From: Microbacterium pseudoresistens
GTDB taxonomy: Bacteria; Actinomycetota; Actinomycetes; Actinomycetales; Microbacteriaceae
DNA length: 64,000 bases
Direction of reading: 5' to 3'
Assembly: GCF_013409745.1 (NCBI RefSeq)
Contig: NZ_JACCBH010000001.1
Span: forward strand, 2,850,492 to 2,914,491
Shown: piece by piece, positions 47,634-57,635 of the stretch
Layout of the letters: every line of letters starts with the position of its first letter
Position numbering within the stretch: the stretch's first letter is position 1
Notes under the pieces: model-generated
Told to the model about the DNA's origin: nothing
Databases searched by the model: none
The model's input: the letters and a program-made list of their open reading frames with translations, nothing else
Program-made: the position numbers and the translations under genes

Positions 47634-47637
<4 letters not shown>

Positions 47638-48551
47638 CTCGTCGCCCCCGCTTCTCCCATGACCACTTCGGTTCCGATCCCCTTGCTGGTGAACAGTTCG
47701 ACGAGCACCGAGTGCGGCACCCGTCCGTCGATGATGGCCGCGGCGTTCACGCCGCTCTCCACGGCGTCCAGACAGGCCTGCATCTTCGGGATCATGCCTG
47801 ATTCGAGCTTCGGCATGATCGTCTTCAGCTCGCCCGTGGTGAGGTGCGAGACGAGTGAGTCGCGGTGGGGCCAGTCGGCGTACAGGCCCGGCACATCGGT
47901 GAGGATCACGAGCTTCACCGCGCCGAGGGCACTGGCCAGCGCCGCCGCGGCGGCATCCGCATTGACGTTGAGCGACTGCCCTGGATGATCCAGGTCGGGC
48001 GCGATGCTGGAGACGACGGGGATGCGGCCGGCCGCCAGGTGATCGACCACCGGAGTGGGGTCGACCTGCACGACGTCGCCGACGCGGCCGAGATCGATCT
48101 CCTCGCCGTCGAGCACGACTCCGCGTCGGCGACCGCCGAACAGCCCCGCATCCTCGCCGCTGAGGCCCGTCGCGATGGGGCCGTGGCTGTTGATCTTGGC
48201 CACGAGCTGCGGGTTGACCTGACCGGTGAGCACCATGCGCACGACGCTGATCGCCTCGGTGTTGGTGACGCGGTATCCGCCCTTGAACTCGCTGGGGATC
48301 GCGAGGCGGTCGAGCATGCTCGAGATCTGCGGGCCGCCGCCGTGCACGACCACCGGCTGCACGCCGACGTAGCGGAGGTAGGCGATGTCCTGTGCGAAGG
48401 CATCCTGCAGCTCATCGGAGACCATGGCGTTGCCGCCGTACTTGACCACGACGATCTGATCGCGGAAGCGCTTGAGCCACGGCAGCGATTCGATGAGGGT
48501 GAGCGCCTTGCCGGCGGCTTCCTCCGGTGGGGTGTCCTGCAGATCTGTCAT
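47634..48551 (-). CDS. argB: Acetylglutamate kinase
   Basis: 305 residues from ATG 48551 (ATGA overlap with argJ). Contains [24 protein letters not shown] and [18 protein letters not shown], characteristic of ArgB. The N-terminal extension (about 20 residues) preceding the kinase core fits the arginine-inhibited class. A much longer upstream frame is an artefact of argJ. Confidence 0.98.
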
Positions 48552-49705
48552 GAGGAGTATGCGCTGTTCTCGTGGACGTAGTCGTGGGTGAGGTCGTTCG
48601 TGAAGATCGTCGCGGATGCCGCGCCGGCCTTCAGATCGATGAGCAGGTGCGTGGCGCGCGGGCTCAGATCGACCTCCTCGCGGGGCCGGTCGGGCCCGCC
48701 TTCGGAGCACACGCGCACGCCGTTCATGCTGACGTCGACCGCGTAGGGGTCGAAGACGGCGGCCGTCGTGCCGATGGCCGCGAGCACCCGGCCCCAATTC
48801 GGGTCGTTGCCGAAGATCGCCGCCTTGAAGAGGTTGTTGCGCGCCACTGAACGGCCCACCTCTACGGCGTCGTCCTCGCTCGCCGCACCCACGACCTCGA
48901 TCGTGATGTCGTGGCTGGCACCCTCGGCATCGCCCTGCAGCTGGACCGCGAGGTCCGTGCAGACCTCGACGAGTCCGGCGCGGAAGGCATCCGCGGCGGG
49001 CGTCACGCCGGAGGCGCCGCTCACCATGAGCGTGACCTGGTCGTTCGTCGACATGCAGCCGTCGGAGTCGAGCCGGTCGAAGCTCACCCTGGTGGCGGCG
49101 CGCAGGTGCGCATCCGCCTCCCCCGCCGTGAGCATCGCATCGGTCGTGATCACGACGAGCATCGTGGCCAGGCCCGGGGCAAGCATCCCCGCACCCTTCG
49201 CCATGGCGCCGATCGTCCAGCCGTCGCCCTGGAAAGTGCTCGTCTTGGCGACGGTATCGGTGGTCATGATCGCGTGCGCCGCATCCGATCCACCGTCGGC
49301 GTCGAGCGCCGTGATCGCCCGCTCCGTGCCGTCGAGAACCTTCGCGCGGAACACGTCGTCGCCGGTGCCGATGAGGCCCGTGGAGCAGATGAGCACGTCG
49401 CCCCCGCTCACTCCCAGCAGCTCGGCGGCGCGCTCGGCTGTCTGATGCGAGGTCTGGAAGCCGAATGCGCCGGTGAAGCAGTTCGCCCCGCCGGAGTTGA
49501 GCACGATCGCCTCGACGACGCCGTCTTTCGCCGCCTCCTGCGACCACAGGATCGGGTTCGCCTTGGCGCGGTTGCCCGTGAACACCGCCGCGCCGACCTT
49601 CGACGGGCCGCGGTTGACGACCACGGCCACGTCGGGCGCACCCGTCGATTTGAGCCCGGCGGCGACGCCTGCCGCTTCGAATCCCTGAGGTGCGGTGACG
49701 CTCAC
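48548..49705 (-). CDS. argJ: Bifunctional ornithine acetyltransferase / N-acetylglutamate synthase
   Basis: 385 residues. Autoproteolysis site in [15 protein letters not shown] (cleavage before the Thr), the KGAGM segment before it, and [14 protein letters not shown] near the C-terminus. Recycles the acetyl group from acetylornithine to glutamate, and may also start the pathway. Confidence 0.98.
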   Translation of the reverse strand: MSVTAPQGFEAAGVAAGLKSTGAPDVAVVVNRGPSKVGAAVFTGNRAKANPILWSQEAAKDGVVEAIVLNSGGANCFTGAFGFQTSHQTAERAAELLGVSGGDVLICSTGLIGTGDDVFRAKVLDGTERAITALDADGGSDAAHAIMTTDTVAKTSTFQGDGWTIGAMAKGAGMLAPGLATMLVVITTDAMLTAGEADAHLRAATRVSFDRLDSDGCMSTNDQVTLMVSGASGVTPAADAFRAGLVEVCTDLAVQLQGDAEGASHDITIEVVGAASEDDAVEVGRSVARNNLFKAAIFGNDPNWGRVLAAIGTTAAVFDPYAVDVSMNGVRVCSEGGPDRPREEVDLSPRATHLLIDLKAGAASATIFTNDLTHDYVHENSAYSS

Positions 49706-50754
49706 GGCGCGACTCCGTTCGTGGTGAGCGCCGTGTCCTCAGGGAGGCCGAGCGCGATGTTCATCGACTGGATGGCGGCACCGGCGGTGCCCTTGACGAG
49801 GTTGTCGACGGCCGTGACGACCGTGACCCGGTTGGCGGCCCGGTCGATCGCGAGGCCGATCAGCGCGGTGTTGGCCCCGAGCACGTCGGCGGTGCGGGGG
49901 AAGACACCCCCGGGCAGCAGCTGCACGAAGGTCTCCTCTGCGTACGCCGCCTCCCACGCGCCACGGATCTGCGCGTCCGTGACCCCGTCGACGATGGGCG
50001 CGGTCGAGGTCGCGAGGATGCCGCGTGCCATCGGCACGAGCACCGGGGTGAAGGAGATGCGGATGTCGGCGGACTCGGCGCCCGAGGCCGTGGCGAGCGC
50101 CTGGCGGATCTCCGGGATGTGCCGGTGCGTGCCGCCGACCGCGTACGGGTTGGCAGTGCCCAGCAGCTCGCTGCCCAGCAGGTGGGGCTTGAGGCTCTTG
50201 CCGGCTCCGGACGGTCCGACGGCGAGCACGCTGACGATGTCGGAGGGGTCGATGACGCCGGCGGCCACCCCGGGAGCGAGACTCAGGCTCACGGTGGACG
50301 CGTTGCAGCCGGGCGCGGCGATGCGGGTGGCTCCGCGCAGTCGGTCACGCTGCGTGCCGTCGCCGACGGGCAGCTCGGGCACGCCATACGCCCATGGCTC
50401 GTGGAAGGCGCCGCCGTAGAACGCATCCCAGGCCTCCTTCGAGACGAGACGGTGATCGGCGCCCGCGTCGATCACGAGCGGCACGGCGCCGAGCGCATCC
50501 GTGTACTGCCCGGACTGCCCGTGCGGGAGCGCGAGGAACACGATGTCGTGCCCGGCGAGGATCTCGGGCGCGGTGTCTTCCAGGGTCAGATGCGCCAGCG
50601 AGCGCAGGTGCGGCTGGTGCTGGATCAGGGGCTGTCCGGCGTTCGAGTGCGCCGTGACGGTGCGTATCTCGATCTCGGGATGGCCGGCGAGCAGGCGCAG
50701 GATCTCGCCGCCCGCATAGCCGGATGCGCCGGAGACGGCGACGGTATACGTCAT
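49702..50754 (-). CDS. argC: N-acetyl-gamma-glutamyl-phosphate reductase
   Basis: 350 residues. NADP motif [16 protein letters not shown] and the catalytic Cys in [14 protein letters not shown], with [11 protein letters not shown]. The AAGGTGG ribosome-binding site lies 4 nt upstream of ATG 50754. First gene of the structural arg operon; overlaps argJ by 4 bp. Upstream lies a possible leader peptide (50874-50957). Confidence 0.98.
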   Translation of the reverse strand: MTYTVAVSGASGYAGGEILRLLAGHPEIEIRTVTAHSNAGQPLIQHQPHLRSLAHLTLEDTAPEILAGHDIVFLALPHGQSGQYTDALGAVPLVIDAGADHRLVSKEAWDAFYGGAFHEPWAYGVPELPVGDGTQRDRLRGATRIAAPGCNASTVSLSLAPGVAAGVIDPSDIVSVLAVGPSGAGKSLKPHLLGSELLGTANPYAVGGTHRHIPEIRQALATASGAESADIRISFTPVLVPMARGILATSTAPIVDGVTDAQIRGAWEAAYAEETFVQLLPGGVFPRTADVLGANTALIGLAIDRAANRVTVVTAVDNLVKGTAGAAIQSMNIALGLPEDTALTTNGVAP

Positions 50755-50873
50755 GCTTCCACCTTAACGGTCGGGGCTCTCTCCCCCGGACGGGGGAACC
50801 CTCGGGAACGGGTCGGGGCCGAGGCGGCGACTCCCGCTCCCCCGATGCGCGTCGGCAGGGCTCGCAGGGTCGC

Positions 50874-50957
50874 CTAGAGTCGGCGGCCGCCGCGGCGCCG
50901 GCGCACGACGATCACGCTCGGAGCGAGCGTGTCGATGGCGGTGGCGGCCGGAAGCAT
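50874..50957 (-). CDS. Candidate arginine-rich leader peptide of the arg operon
   Basis: 27 codons, ATG 50957 to TAG 50874-50876, ending V-V-R-R-R-R-G-G-R-R-L: six of the last nine codons encode arginine. A -10-like TATCGT ends 6 nt before the ATG, so the message would be leaderless. The ~120 nt between it and argC contain possible competing pairings: CGACTC at the end of the leader with GAGTCG downstream, or GGCGAC just after its stop with GTCGCC, plus a C5/G5 hairpin near argC. This resembles ribosome-mediated attenuation. Counter-evidence: the Arg run comes from a GC-rich near-palindrome that could arise by chance. Confidence 0.35.
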   Translation of the reverse strand: MLPAATAIDTLAPSVIVVRRRRGGRRL

Positions 50958-50963
50958 GCTGTG

Positions 50964-50993
50964 ACGATAGCGCGCGGCGGATGCGCGCGGCAA
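50964..50993 (-). promoter_or_regulatory. Possible arg operon promoter
   Basis: Minus strand TTGCCG (50993-50988), an 18-bp spacer and TATCGT (50969-50964). Transcription would begin at about the ATG of the 27-codon frame, and it is the only credible promoter found between the 51002 gene and argC. No ARG-box-like palindrome is obvious. Confidence 0.4.
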
Positions 50994-51001
50994 ATCGGGT
51001 C

Positions 51002-52045
51002 TCAGCCCTCGGCGCTGCGGCGGAACTCCTCATCCCAGTCGCGCAGCTCGTCGCGCTCCACCAGCGAGTCCAACGAGACCTGGAAATGCAGTCCCTTGCG
51101 CGCGTTCACCTGCTTGACGTTCTCCAGCACCTGTGCGGAGACCGACGACAGCGCCTCCTGCACTTCGCGGATGCGCTCTTCGGGAGCCTCCCACAGCTGC
51201 GGGTTCTCGAGCAGGTCGTAGAGATAGTCGTGATCGAGCGCGGCGACCAGGCGGCCCAGCTTGTCGGTGTACTCGACCTCGGCCAGGGAGCGCTGCGCGG
51301 CGCCGGCCCTGGCATCCAGACGCGGGAAGAGCTGGCCGACGTTGGCGGTGAGCGTCTCGATGTCGTGGGCCGTCCGCGCCGCCACGGCATCGCCCTCGGC
51401 ACCGAGGGCCGCATAGTCGTGCGACAGCGCGACCAGCCGCGCGAGTCGTTCGGCGATCGCCACAGGGATGACCGCGGTCTCCTCCCGCCGGCGCGCACGT
51501 CGGCGCACCGCCGCGACCGCGACGCCGGCGCCGGCGGCGGCGACGACCACGGCGATCGCCCCGGTGAGCAGCCACGCCCCGCCCGCCCCTGCTCCCGCGA
51601 GCTCGCTCGGGGCATCGGGCACGCCCTGCACGGGCGTCTCGGCCGTCAGCTGGCGCACGGTCTCGGTCAGCGCGCCCTGCAGGTCTCCCCCGGCTGCCGT
51701 CTCCGCCTCGTTCGCGATGCGCATCGCCTCATCGCCCGCGATGACGTGCGAATCGGCCTGCAGATCGCTGCCGACGGCCACGACGAGCGTGTCGTAGTCG
51801 CTGCCCTGGAAGAGCTGATCGAGCAGGTAGGTGGAGTACGCGGACTCGAGCACGGCGTCCTTGGGCAGCACGGCGACCCCCATCGAGCCGTCCTGGGGCA
51901 CGACCTGCTCCAGCGCCTGGCGCAGGCCATCGGCATCCACGACGTCGGCACCGACGTACACCGTGCTCTGCTCGAGCCCGGAGGCGGCGTCATCGAGCCA
52001 GCCGCCGGTCGCGGGAACCTGCTGCAGCGCGATCCGCACCGTCAT
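51002..52045 (-). CDS. Membrane protein of unknown function, N-terminal TPM-like domain
   Basis: 347 residues. The N-terminal ~110 residues (VYVGADVVDADGLRQALEQV, YDTLVVAVGSDLQADSH) look like the small extracellular domain of Rv1476/DUF6676-type proteins. A single transmembrane segment follows (LLTGAIAVVVAAAGAGVAVA, then Arg-rich RRRARRR), and then a cytoplasmic helical region. No signal peptide. It follows the VWA lipoprotein gene by 11 bp and is probably co-transcribed, so a role in the same surface process is plausible. Function unknown. Confidence 0.8.
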   Translation of the reverse strand: MTVRIALQQVPATGGWLDDAASGLEQSTVYVGADVVDADGLRQALEQVVPQDGSMGVAVLPKDAVLESAYSTYLLDQLFQGSDYDTLVVAVGSDLQADSHVIAGDEAMRIANEAETAAGGDLQGALTETVRQLTAETPVQGVPDAPSELAGAGAGGAWLLTGAIAVVVAAAGAGVAVAAVRRRARRREETAVIPVAIAERLARLVALSHDYAALGAEGDAVAARTAHDIETLTANVGQLFPRLDARAGAAQRSLAEVEYTDKLGRLVAALDHDYLYDLLENPQLWEAPEERIREVQEALSSVSAQVLENVKQVNARKGLHFQVSLDSLVERDELRDWDEEFRRSAEG

Positions 52046-52056
52046 GTCGCCTCCGC

Positions 52057-53919
52057 TCAGAAGTTGTTGATCACCGAGGCGAACACGAGATCGATCCGCT
52101 CGGGGTCGGATGCGTCGAACACCTGCCCGCCCGTCGCATCCGCGATGCGCTTGAGTGCCGACCGGTCGGCGGATTCGCCGTAGGCGATCGGGAAGATGCG
52201 CACGAGCGCGTCTTCCCCGCCCTCCGTGACGTCCTGGCTCAGCCGCGCGACGAGCGAGTCGAGCGAGACGGTCGAATCCGTGTCCTCGCCGTCGGAGAGC
52301 AGCACGATGGCGTTGATCCTGCCGGGCTCTGCCCGCTCGCTCATCGTCTTGTACGCGGCGAGCACGGCGTCGTACAGCGGTGTTCCCGCGCGCTGCGCGT
52401 AGCGGAGGTCTTCCAGCGAGTCGCCCAGCGTCTCCCTATCGGCCCCGAGCGCCGACACATCACGGATCGGCACGATCCCCTCACCGGCCGCCGAATCCAC
52501 CCCGGTCGTGAACGCCCACACCCCGATCTCGTCGGTGCCGCGGAAGTGCGCGAGCGTGCTCTGCGCGCCCTGGATCGCGCCGTCCAGGCGCGTGCGCCCA
52601 TCGCCGATCCCCTCGTCCATGGATCCGGAGATGTCGATGAGCTCCATGACCGACGAGGGCTTGCGCACCTGCACCCACTGATCCAGCGCGGCCGAGATCG
52701 TGGCCACGTCGGGCTTGGGCAGGGTGACGGCGGGCTGCGCCGGATCGATGCCGTTCGCGACGGTGAACAGGTCGCCGAGAGCCGTCTCGTCGCCGAGAGG
52801 CCGGAAGCCGAACTGCGGAAGGATGCGCTGTGCCTCGGGCGTCTGCAGGAACGCGATGAACGCCTCGCCCGCGGTGCGCTGCTCGGGCGTCACCCAGTCG
52901 GCGCCGAGCACGGTGATCGGGTTGTCCGACCACATCGAGCCGCCCGACGGGTAGACGGCGACGAGCTTGTCCTTCGGCGGAGTGAGCGTCTCGCCCGGCT
53001 GCACGGTGTGCGAGTCGGGGTTTCCGAGGTTGTAGTTGATGAGCGAGGTCTCCTCCAGCGCCACCGCCGAGACGTAGCCCGAGCCGCCGGCACCGTGCTG
53101 CGTGTCCTCGTACAACGTCGTGAGCACGTTGCCCGTCGTGTCGCCGTAGTGGATGACGCACTCTTCGAACACGCGGGAAAACTCGGCGGCGGCATCCACA
53201 TCCGCCGCGGTCAGCCCTTCGCTCTTGCCCGCCGCCTCATAGGACTGCATGAGGATGGTCGACAACCCGGTCGTCGACGTGTTCGGGTTGGTCTTGGAGA
53301 TCTTGAACGATCCCCAGATGTCCTTGCCGACGCTGCCCCAGCCGGCGGGGTCCTGGCACAGCGCAGCGAGATCCGATACGCCGAGCGGCGTGTCGGGCCA
53401 GCCCAGCGCCCTCGCCATCGGCTCGGGCATGCCGAAGACGATCGGCGTATGCGTGAACGACACCGGTTCGCCCACAAGCGAGGCGGATGCGGCTGCCGCG
53501 ACACGATCCGTCCAGACCGTCGACGCCGGGGACCACAGCGTGGGCCACAGGTCGCGGTCGGCGGCCGGCCAGTCGCCGCCCTGCGTGAGATAGCGGGATG
53601 CGTTGCCCGAGGAGACGTTGACGGGACGCACCGTGGCGCACGTGTCGAGGTCGGAATGCTGCTCGGACTCCGCGAACGCGGCCGCGAGCGCATCGAGCAT
53701 GTTGACCTTCTCGGACGAGGTGGCCACCGTGATGTGCGTGCAGCCGTCGTCGGAGAAGCCGTCGTCGGCGCCGCTCGCCGTCGCCGCTCCCTCGTCGCCC
53801 GGTGCGCACGCCGAGAGGGCGAACGCGACGGTGGCGACCGTCAGGATGCCTGCGGCGCGCCGTGCAAAGGACACCGATCTGCTCCGGTGTGATCCTCGTC
53901 CTCGTCGTGTCGCGTCCAT
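52057..53919 (-). CDS. Lipoprotein with substrate-binding-like and von Willebrand A domains
   Basis: 620 residues. A basic N-terminus, a hydrophobic segment and the lipobox LSAC (Cys38) make it a lipoprotein. Residues ~55-400 resemble an extracellular solute-binding fold (ITVATSSEKVNMLDALAAAF; IVFGMPEPMARALGWPD; GEAFIAFLQTPEAQRILPQF). A VWA domain follows with MIDAS residues in ELIDISGSMDEG, later T in GTPLYDAVLAAY and the D of VLLSDGEDTDST. The pairing suggests a metal-dependent adhesion or assembly protein on the outer face. Partner is probably the adjacent membrane protein. Ligand unknown. Confidence 0.85.
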   Translation of the reverse strand: MDATRRGRGSHRSRSVSFARRAAGILTVATVAFALSACAPGDEGAATASGADDGFSDDGCTHITVATSSEKVNMLDALAAAFAESEQHSDLDTCATVRPVNVSSGNASRYLTQGGDWPAADRDLWPTLWSPASTVWTDRVAAAASASLVGEPVSFTHTPIVFGMPEPMARALGWPDTPLGVSDLAALCQDPAGWGSVGKDIWGSFKISKTNPNTSTTGLSTILMQSYEAAGKSEGLTAADVDAAAEFSRVFEECVIHYGDTTGNVLTTLYEDTQHGAGGSGYVSAVALEETSLINYNLGNPDSHTVQPGETLTPPKDKLVAVYPSGGSMWSDNPITVLGADWVTPEQRTAGEAFIAFLQTPEAQRILPQFGFRPLGDETALGDLFTVANGIDPAQPAVTLPKPDVATISAALDQWVQVRKPSSVMELIDISGSMDEGIGDGRTRLDGAIQGAQSTLAHFRGTDEIGVWAFTTGVDSAAGEGIVPIRDVSALGADRETLGDSLEDLRYAQRAGTPLYDAVLAAYKTMSERAEPGRINAIVLLSDGEDTDSTVSLDSLVARLSQDVTEGGEDALVRIFPIAYGESADRSALKRIADATGGQVFDASDPERIDLVFASVINNF

Positions 53920-53999
53920 GGCTTCACCCTATCGACGTGCCGCGCTCCCGATCACGGGTCGCCGCTCTGAGACGGTCCGTCGCTCTGCCCCCGCGCTCG

Positions 54000-56531
54000 T
54001 CAGTCGCGCAGCGTCGCGCCGAAGCGCTCCTGCGCCACGGCGACCCCGGCGAGCTTCGCCTCGGTGGCCTCGGCGGCCGTCAGCGTGCGGTCGTCGGCGC
54101 GGAAGCGCAGCGCGAACGTGAGGCTCTTGCCGCCCTCGTCGACGCCGGGGCCGCGGTAGTCATCGACGAGTCGCACCGACTCCAGCAACGAGGGCGCCGC
54201 GCCCGCTCCTGCCGCGCCGTCCTGAAGCGCATCGCGCACGGCGGCCGCGGGGATGTCGGCGGCGACGAGCAGCGAGACGTCCTGCGTGGCCGCGGGGAAG
54301 GTCGACAGGTGCGCGGCGACGACGCGGGTTCCGGCGAGTGCGAGCAGGCGGTCCAGGTCGAGCTCGAGCACCGTGACCCGACCGGGCAGATCGGCGTCTG
54401 CCGAGACGGTCGGGTGCAGTTCGCCCACGTAGCCGATCTCGATGCGGTCTCCGTGGGCATCGACGACGAGAGCGCCGGTGCGTCCAGGATGCAGCGCCGC
54501 GCGCTGCGCCTGTTCGGTCTCGATGGTCACGCCCGCGGCGGTCGCGATGACGCGCACGGCGTCGAGCGCTTCGCCGAGCCCGTACGGCTCCGCGGCGCGA
54601 CCGGGCTGGCGCGGCGAGACGTTGCCCGTGAAGACGGCCGCGACGTGCCGCGACTGCGGAGGGATCGCGGCGTTGAGCGCGGCGAGGGTCTCATCGGAGG
54701 GGCGCTCTCCCAGCGGAGGAACCGTGTCGGTGCCGTAGACCGTGCCGGGCGCGGGCAGGAACACCGTGCCGATCTCGAACAGCGCGAGATCCGTCATCCC
54801 GCGCGACACGTTGCGGTGCGCGGTCTGCAGAAGCGTGGGGATGAGCGAACGACGCAGGTACGGGGCCTGCCCGTCCAACGGGTTGGCCAGCTTCACGCTC
54901 GGCAGGTGCTCCCCCGAGGCGGAACCGTGCAGGTCGTTCTGCTGCTCGGTGGTGAAGGGGAATCCCGGCGTCTCCACGAGTCCGGACGCCGCGAGGGCAT
55001 CGGCCACGCGCCGCCGCCCCTGCTGCGCTGCGGTGAAACCGCGCCCTGACGGCGGCGTGGGCAGGATGGAGGGGATGCGGCCCAGTCCGTGGATGCGCGC
55101 GACCTCCTCCGCCAGCGTCCATCGGTCAGTGAGGTCGGGACGCCACGTCGGCGGGATCACTTGCCAGCCGTCGTCGGTCGCGGTGACCTCCGCGCCGATC
55201 ATCTCCAGAGCGTCGGCGACCTCGGCATCCGTGTAGTCCACGCCGATCAGGCCCGGTACGAACGTGCGGGGAAGGGCGATGCCCTCGACCTCGACGTCGG
55301 CGAACAGCGCGCCGCCCTCGTCGACCAGACGACCCCCGGCCAGCTGAACCATCAGATCGGCGACACGGCGGGCCGCGACGAACGGGATCAGCGGGTCGAC
55401 GCCGCGTTCGAACCGCTTGGAGGCCTCGCTGGGGAGCTTGTGACGACGGGCGGTGCGCGCGATCGAGGTCGTATCGAAGATCGCCGCCTCGATGAGCACG
55501 TTGCGGGTCTTGTCCGACATCTCGGTCGTCGTGCCGCCCATCACGCCGGCCAGCCCGATCGGCCCGGACTCGTCGGTGATGAGGAGGTCTTCGACGTGCA
55601 GCGCGCGATCCTGACCGTCGAGCGTCGTCATCCTCTCCCCCGGCATCGCGCGGCGCACGGTGATACCGCCGGTGAGCGCGTCCAGGTCGTACCCGTGGAT
55701 GGGGTTTCCGAGCTCGAGCATCACGTAGTTGGTGATGTCGATGAGCACGCCCAGCGAACGGATGCCGGCGAGCGTGAGGCGGGCGACCATCCAGGGCGGG
55801 GTGGGCCGGGAGGGATCGACCTCGCGCACCACGCGCACGGCGAACTCGCTGGCGCCGACGTTGCCGCGGATCGGGGCGTCATCCTGCACGGCGACGGAGA
55901 ACCCGGACGCCGGATGCGCGAGCTCTTCGAAATCGCGCAGGGCCGGATCGCGGAAGGCCGCGCCCGTCGCGTGCGAGTATTCGCGGGCGACCCCGCGCAG
56001 CGAGAAGGCGTAGCCGCGGTCGGGTGTGACGTTGATCTCGACCGCCGCATCGTCCAGGTGCAGCAGCGCGATGGCGTCGGCGCCGACGGGGGCGTCCACG
56101 CCGATCTCGGACAGGATGAGGATCCCGTCGTGCTCGTCGCCGAGGCCGAGCTCGCGGGCCGAGGCGATCATGCCGTCGGAGACATGGCCATAGGTCTTGC
56201 GCGCGGCGATCGGGAACGGCCCGGGGAGCACCGCTCCCGGAAGCGTCACGACGACCTTGTCGCCCACGGCGAAGTTCGACGCTCCGCACACGATGCCGCG
56301 GGGCTCGTCTTCGCCGACATCGACCTGGCACCAGCGGATCGTCTTGCCGTTCTTCTGCGGCTCCTCCTCGAAGGAGAGCACCTGGCCGACGACGACCGGA
56401 CCGGAGACCTCGACGCGGTGGACGTCCTCCTCCTCGAATCCGACGGTCACGAGGGCTGCCAGGACGTCCTCGGCCGTGGCATCCTGCGCCAGATCGACGT
56501 ACTCACGCAGCCACGAAAGCGGGACGCGCAT
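54000..56531 (-). CDS. pheT: Phenylalanyl-tRNA synthetase beta subunit
   Basis: 843 residues from ATG 56531 (TGATG junction with pheS). Contains the EMAP-like tRNA-binding domain (VVVGQVLSFEEEPQKNGKT), the B3/B4 editing region (NVTPDRGYAFSLRGVAREYS), B5 and the C-terminal anticodon-binding FDX-ACB domain (LSTFPAATQDVSLLV). Forms the alpha2beta2 enzyme with PheS. A longer frame upstream lies over pheS and is not coding. Confidence 0.98.
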   Translation of the reverse strand: MRVPLSWLREYVDLAQDATAEDVLAALVTVGFEEEDVHRVEVSGPVVVGQVLSFEEEPQKNGKTIRWCQVDVGEDEPRGIVCGASNFAVGDKVVVTLPGAVLPGPFPIAARKTYGHVSDGMIASARELGLGDEHDGILILSEIGVDAPVGADAIALLHLDDAAVEINVTPDRGYAFSLRGVAREYSHATGAAFRDPALRDFEELAHPASGFSVAVQDDAPIRGNVGASEFAVRVVREVDPSRPTPPWMVARLTLAGIRSLGVLIDITNYVMLELGNPIHGYDLDALTGGITVRRAMPGERMTTLDGQDRALHVEDLLITDESGPIGLAGVMGGTTTEMSDKTRNVLIEAAIFDTTSIARTARRHKLPSEASKRFERGVDPLIPFVAARRVADLMVQLAGGRLVDEGGALFADVEVEGIALPRTFVPGLIGVDYTDAEVADALEMIGAEVTATDDGWQVIPPTWRPDLTDRWTLAEEVARIHGLGRIPSILPTPPSGRGFTAAQQGRRRVADALAASGLVETPGFPFTTEQQNDLHGSASGEHLPSVKLANPLDGQAPYLRRSLIPTLLQTAHRNVSRGMTDLALFEIGTVFLPAPGTVYGTDTVPPLGERPSDETLAALNAAIPPQSRHVAAVFTGNVSPRQPGRAAEPYGLGEALDAVRVIATAAGVTIETEQAQRAALHPGRTGALVVDAHGDRIEIGYVGELHPTVSADADLPGRVTVLELDLDRLLALAGTRVVAAHLSTFPAATQDVSLLVAADIPAAAVRDALQDGAAGAGAAPSLLESVRLVDDYRGPGVDEGGKSLTFALRFRADDRTLTAAEATEAKLAGVAVAQERFGATLRD

Positions 56532-57586
56532 CACACCACCATCCCGTACTGCTCGCTGAAGCGAACATCGCCCTCGGCCATATCCCGCATGTCCTGCACG
56601 TCGCTGCGGAACATCAGTCCGCGCTCGATCCCCATCCCGAACGCGAATCCGCTGTATACCTCGGGGTCGATCCCGGCCGCGCGCAGCACGTTGGGGTTGA
56701 CCATTCCGCATCCGCCCCACTCGATCCACCGGGCCCCGCCCTTGAAGGTGGGATGCCACAGGTCGAGCTCGGCCGACGGCTCGGTGAAGGGGAAGTAGTT
56801 GGTGCGCAGGCGCGTCTTCGCCTCCGGCCCGAACAGCTGCCTGGCGAAATGGTCGAGCGTGCCCTTGAGGTGGGCCATCGTGATGCCCTTGTCGATCACG
56901 AGCCCCTCGAACTGGGTGAACACGGGCAGGTGGGTCGCATCGAACTCGTCGGTGCGGTAGACGCGGCCGGGGCACAGCACGTAGATCGGCAGCTCCCGGT
57001 CGAGCATGGTGCGCACCTGCACCGGACTCGTGTGCGTGCGCATGACGAGGTGGCGCGAGGCCGGGTCGACGTAGAAGGTGTCCTGCTCCTGGCGCGCCGG
57101 GTGATCCTCGTCGAAGTTGAGGGCGTCGAAATTGAACCACTCGTGCTCGAGCTCGGGCCCCTCGGCGATCTCCCACCCCATGCCGACGAAGATGTCGCAC
57201 ACGTGATCCTGCAGCACGGCGAGCGGGTGCCGCGCGCCGACGCGCGTGCGCGACGGCACGGCGGTGATGTCGACGCGCTCGGCCTCCAGGCGCGCGGCGG
57301 TCTCGGCCTCGGCGAGCTCCGCCTCCTTCGCCGCCAGTGCCTGGGTGACACGACCCCGGCCCTGCCCGATGAGCTTGCCGAAGGTCGCCTTGTGCTCGGG
57401 CGCCACCTGGCGCATCGAGGCGCTCAGCACCGCCAGCGGAGATCCGTCGGCCACGTGCGCGGCGCGGGCGTCCTTGAGCTGGGCGGTGTCGGCGGCGGCG
57501 GCGATCGCCGTCAGCGCGGCGGCGACGGCGGACTCCACCGCCTCGGGAGTGATCTCGGCGGATTGCGAACGGGGAGCGTCAGACAC
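56531..57586 (-). CDS. pheS: Phenylalanyl-tRNA synthetase alpha subunit
   Basis: 351 residues from a GTG at 57586. Class-II motif 2 HTSPVQVRTM, motif region HLPVFTQFEGLVIDKG and motif 3 GFAFGMGIERGLMFR are present, with an N-terminal coiled-coil arm. TAGACT ends 8 nt before the GTG, so the transcript may be leaderless. No leader peptide rich in Phe codons is seen. Confidence 0.97.
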   Translation of the reverse strand: MSDAPRSQSAEITPEAVESAVAAALTAIAAAADTAQLKDARAAHVADGSPLAVLSASMRQVAPEHKATFGKLIGQGRGRVTQALAAKEAELAEAETAARLEAERVDITAVPSRTRVGARHPLAVLQDHVCDIFVGMGWEIAEGPELEHEWFNFDALNFDEDHPARQEQDTFYVDPASRHLVMRTHTSPVQVRTMLDRELPIYVLCPGRVYRTDEFDATHLPVFTQFEGLVIDKGITMAHLKGTLDHFARQLFGPEAKTRLRTNYFPFTEPSAELDLWHPTFKGGARWIEWGGCGMVNPNVLRAAGIDPEVYSGFAFGMGIERGLMFRSDVQDMRDMAEGDVRFSEQYGMVV

Positions 57587-57635
57587 AAGAGACGAGTCTA
57601 CCGGCGCGGCGCGGGGCGCCCGAGCGGATGCGCCG

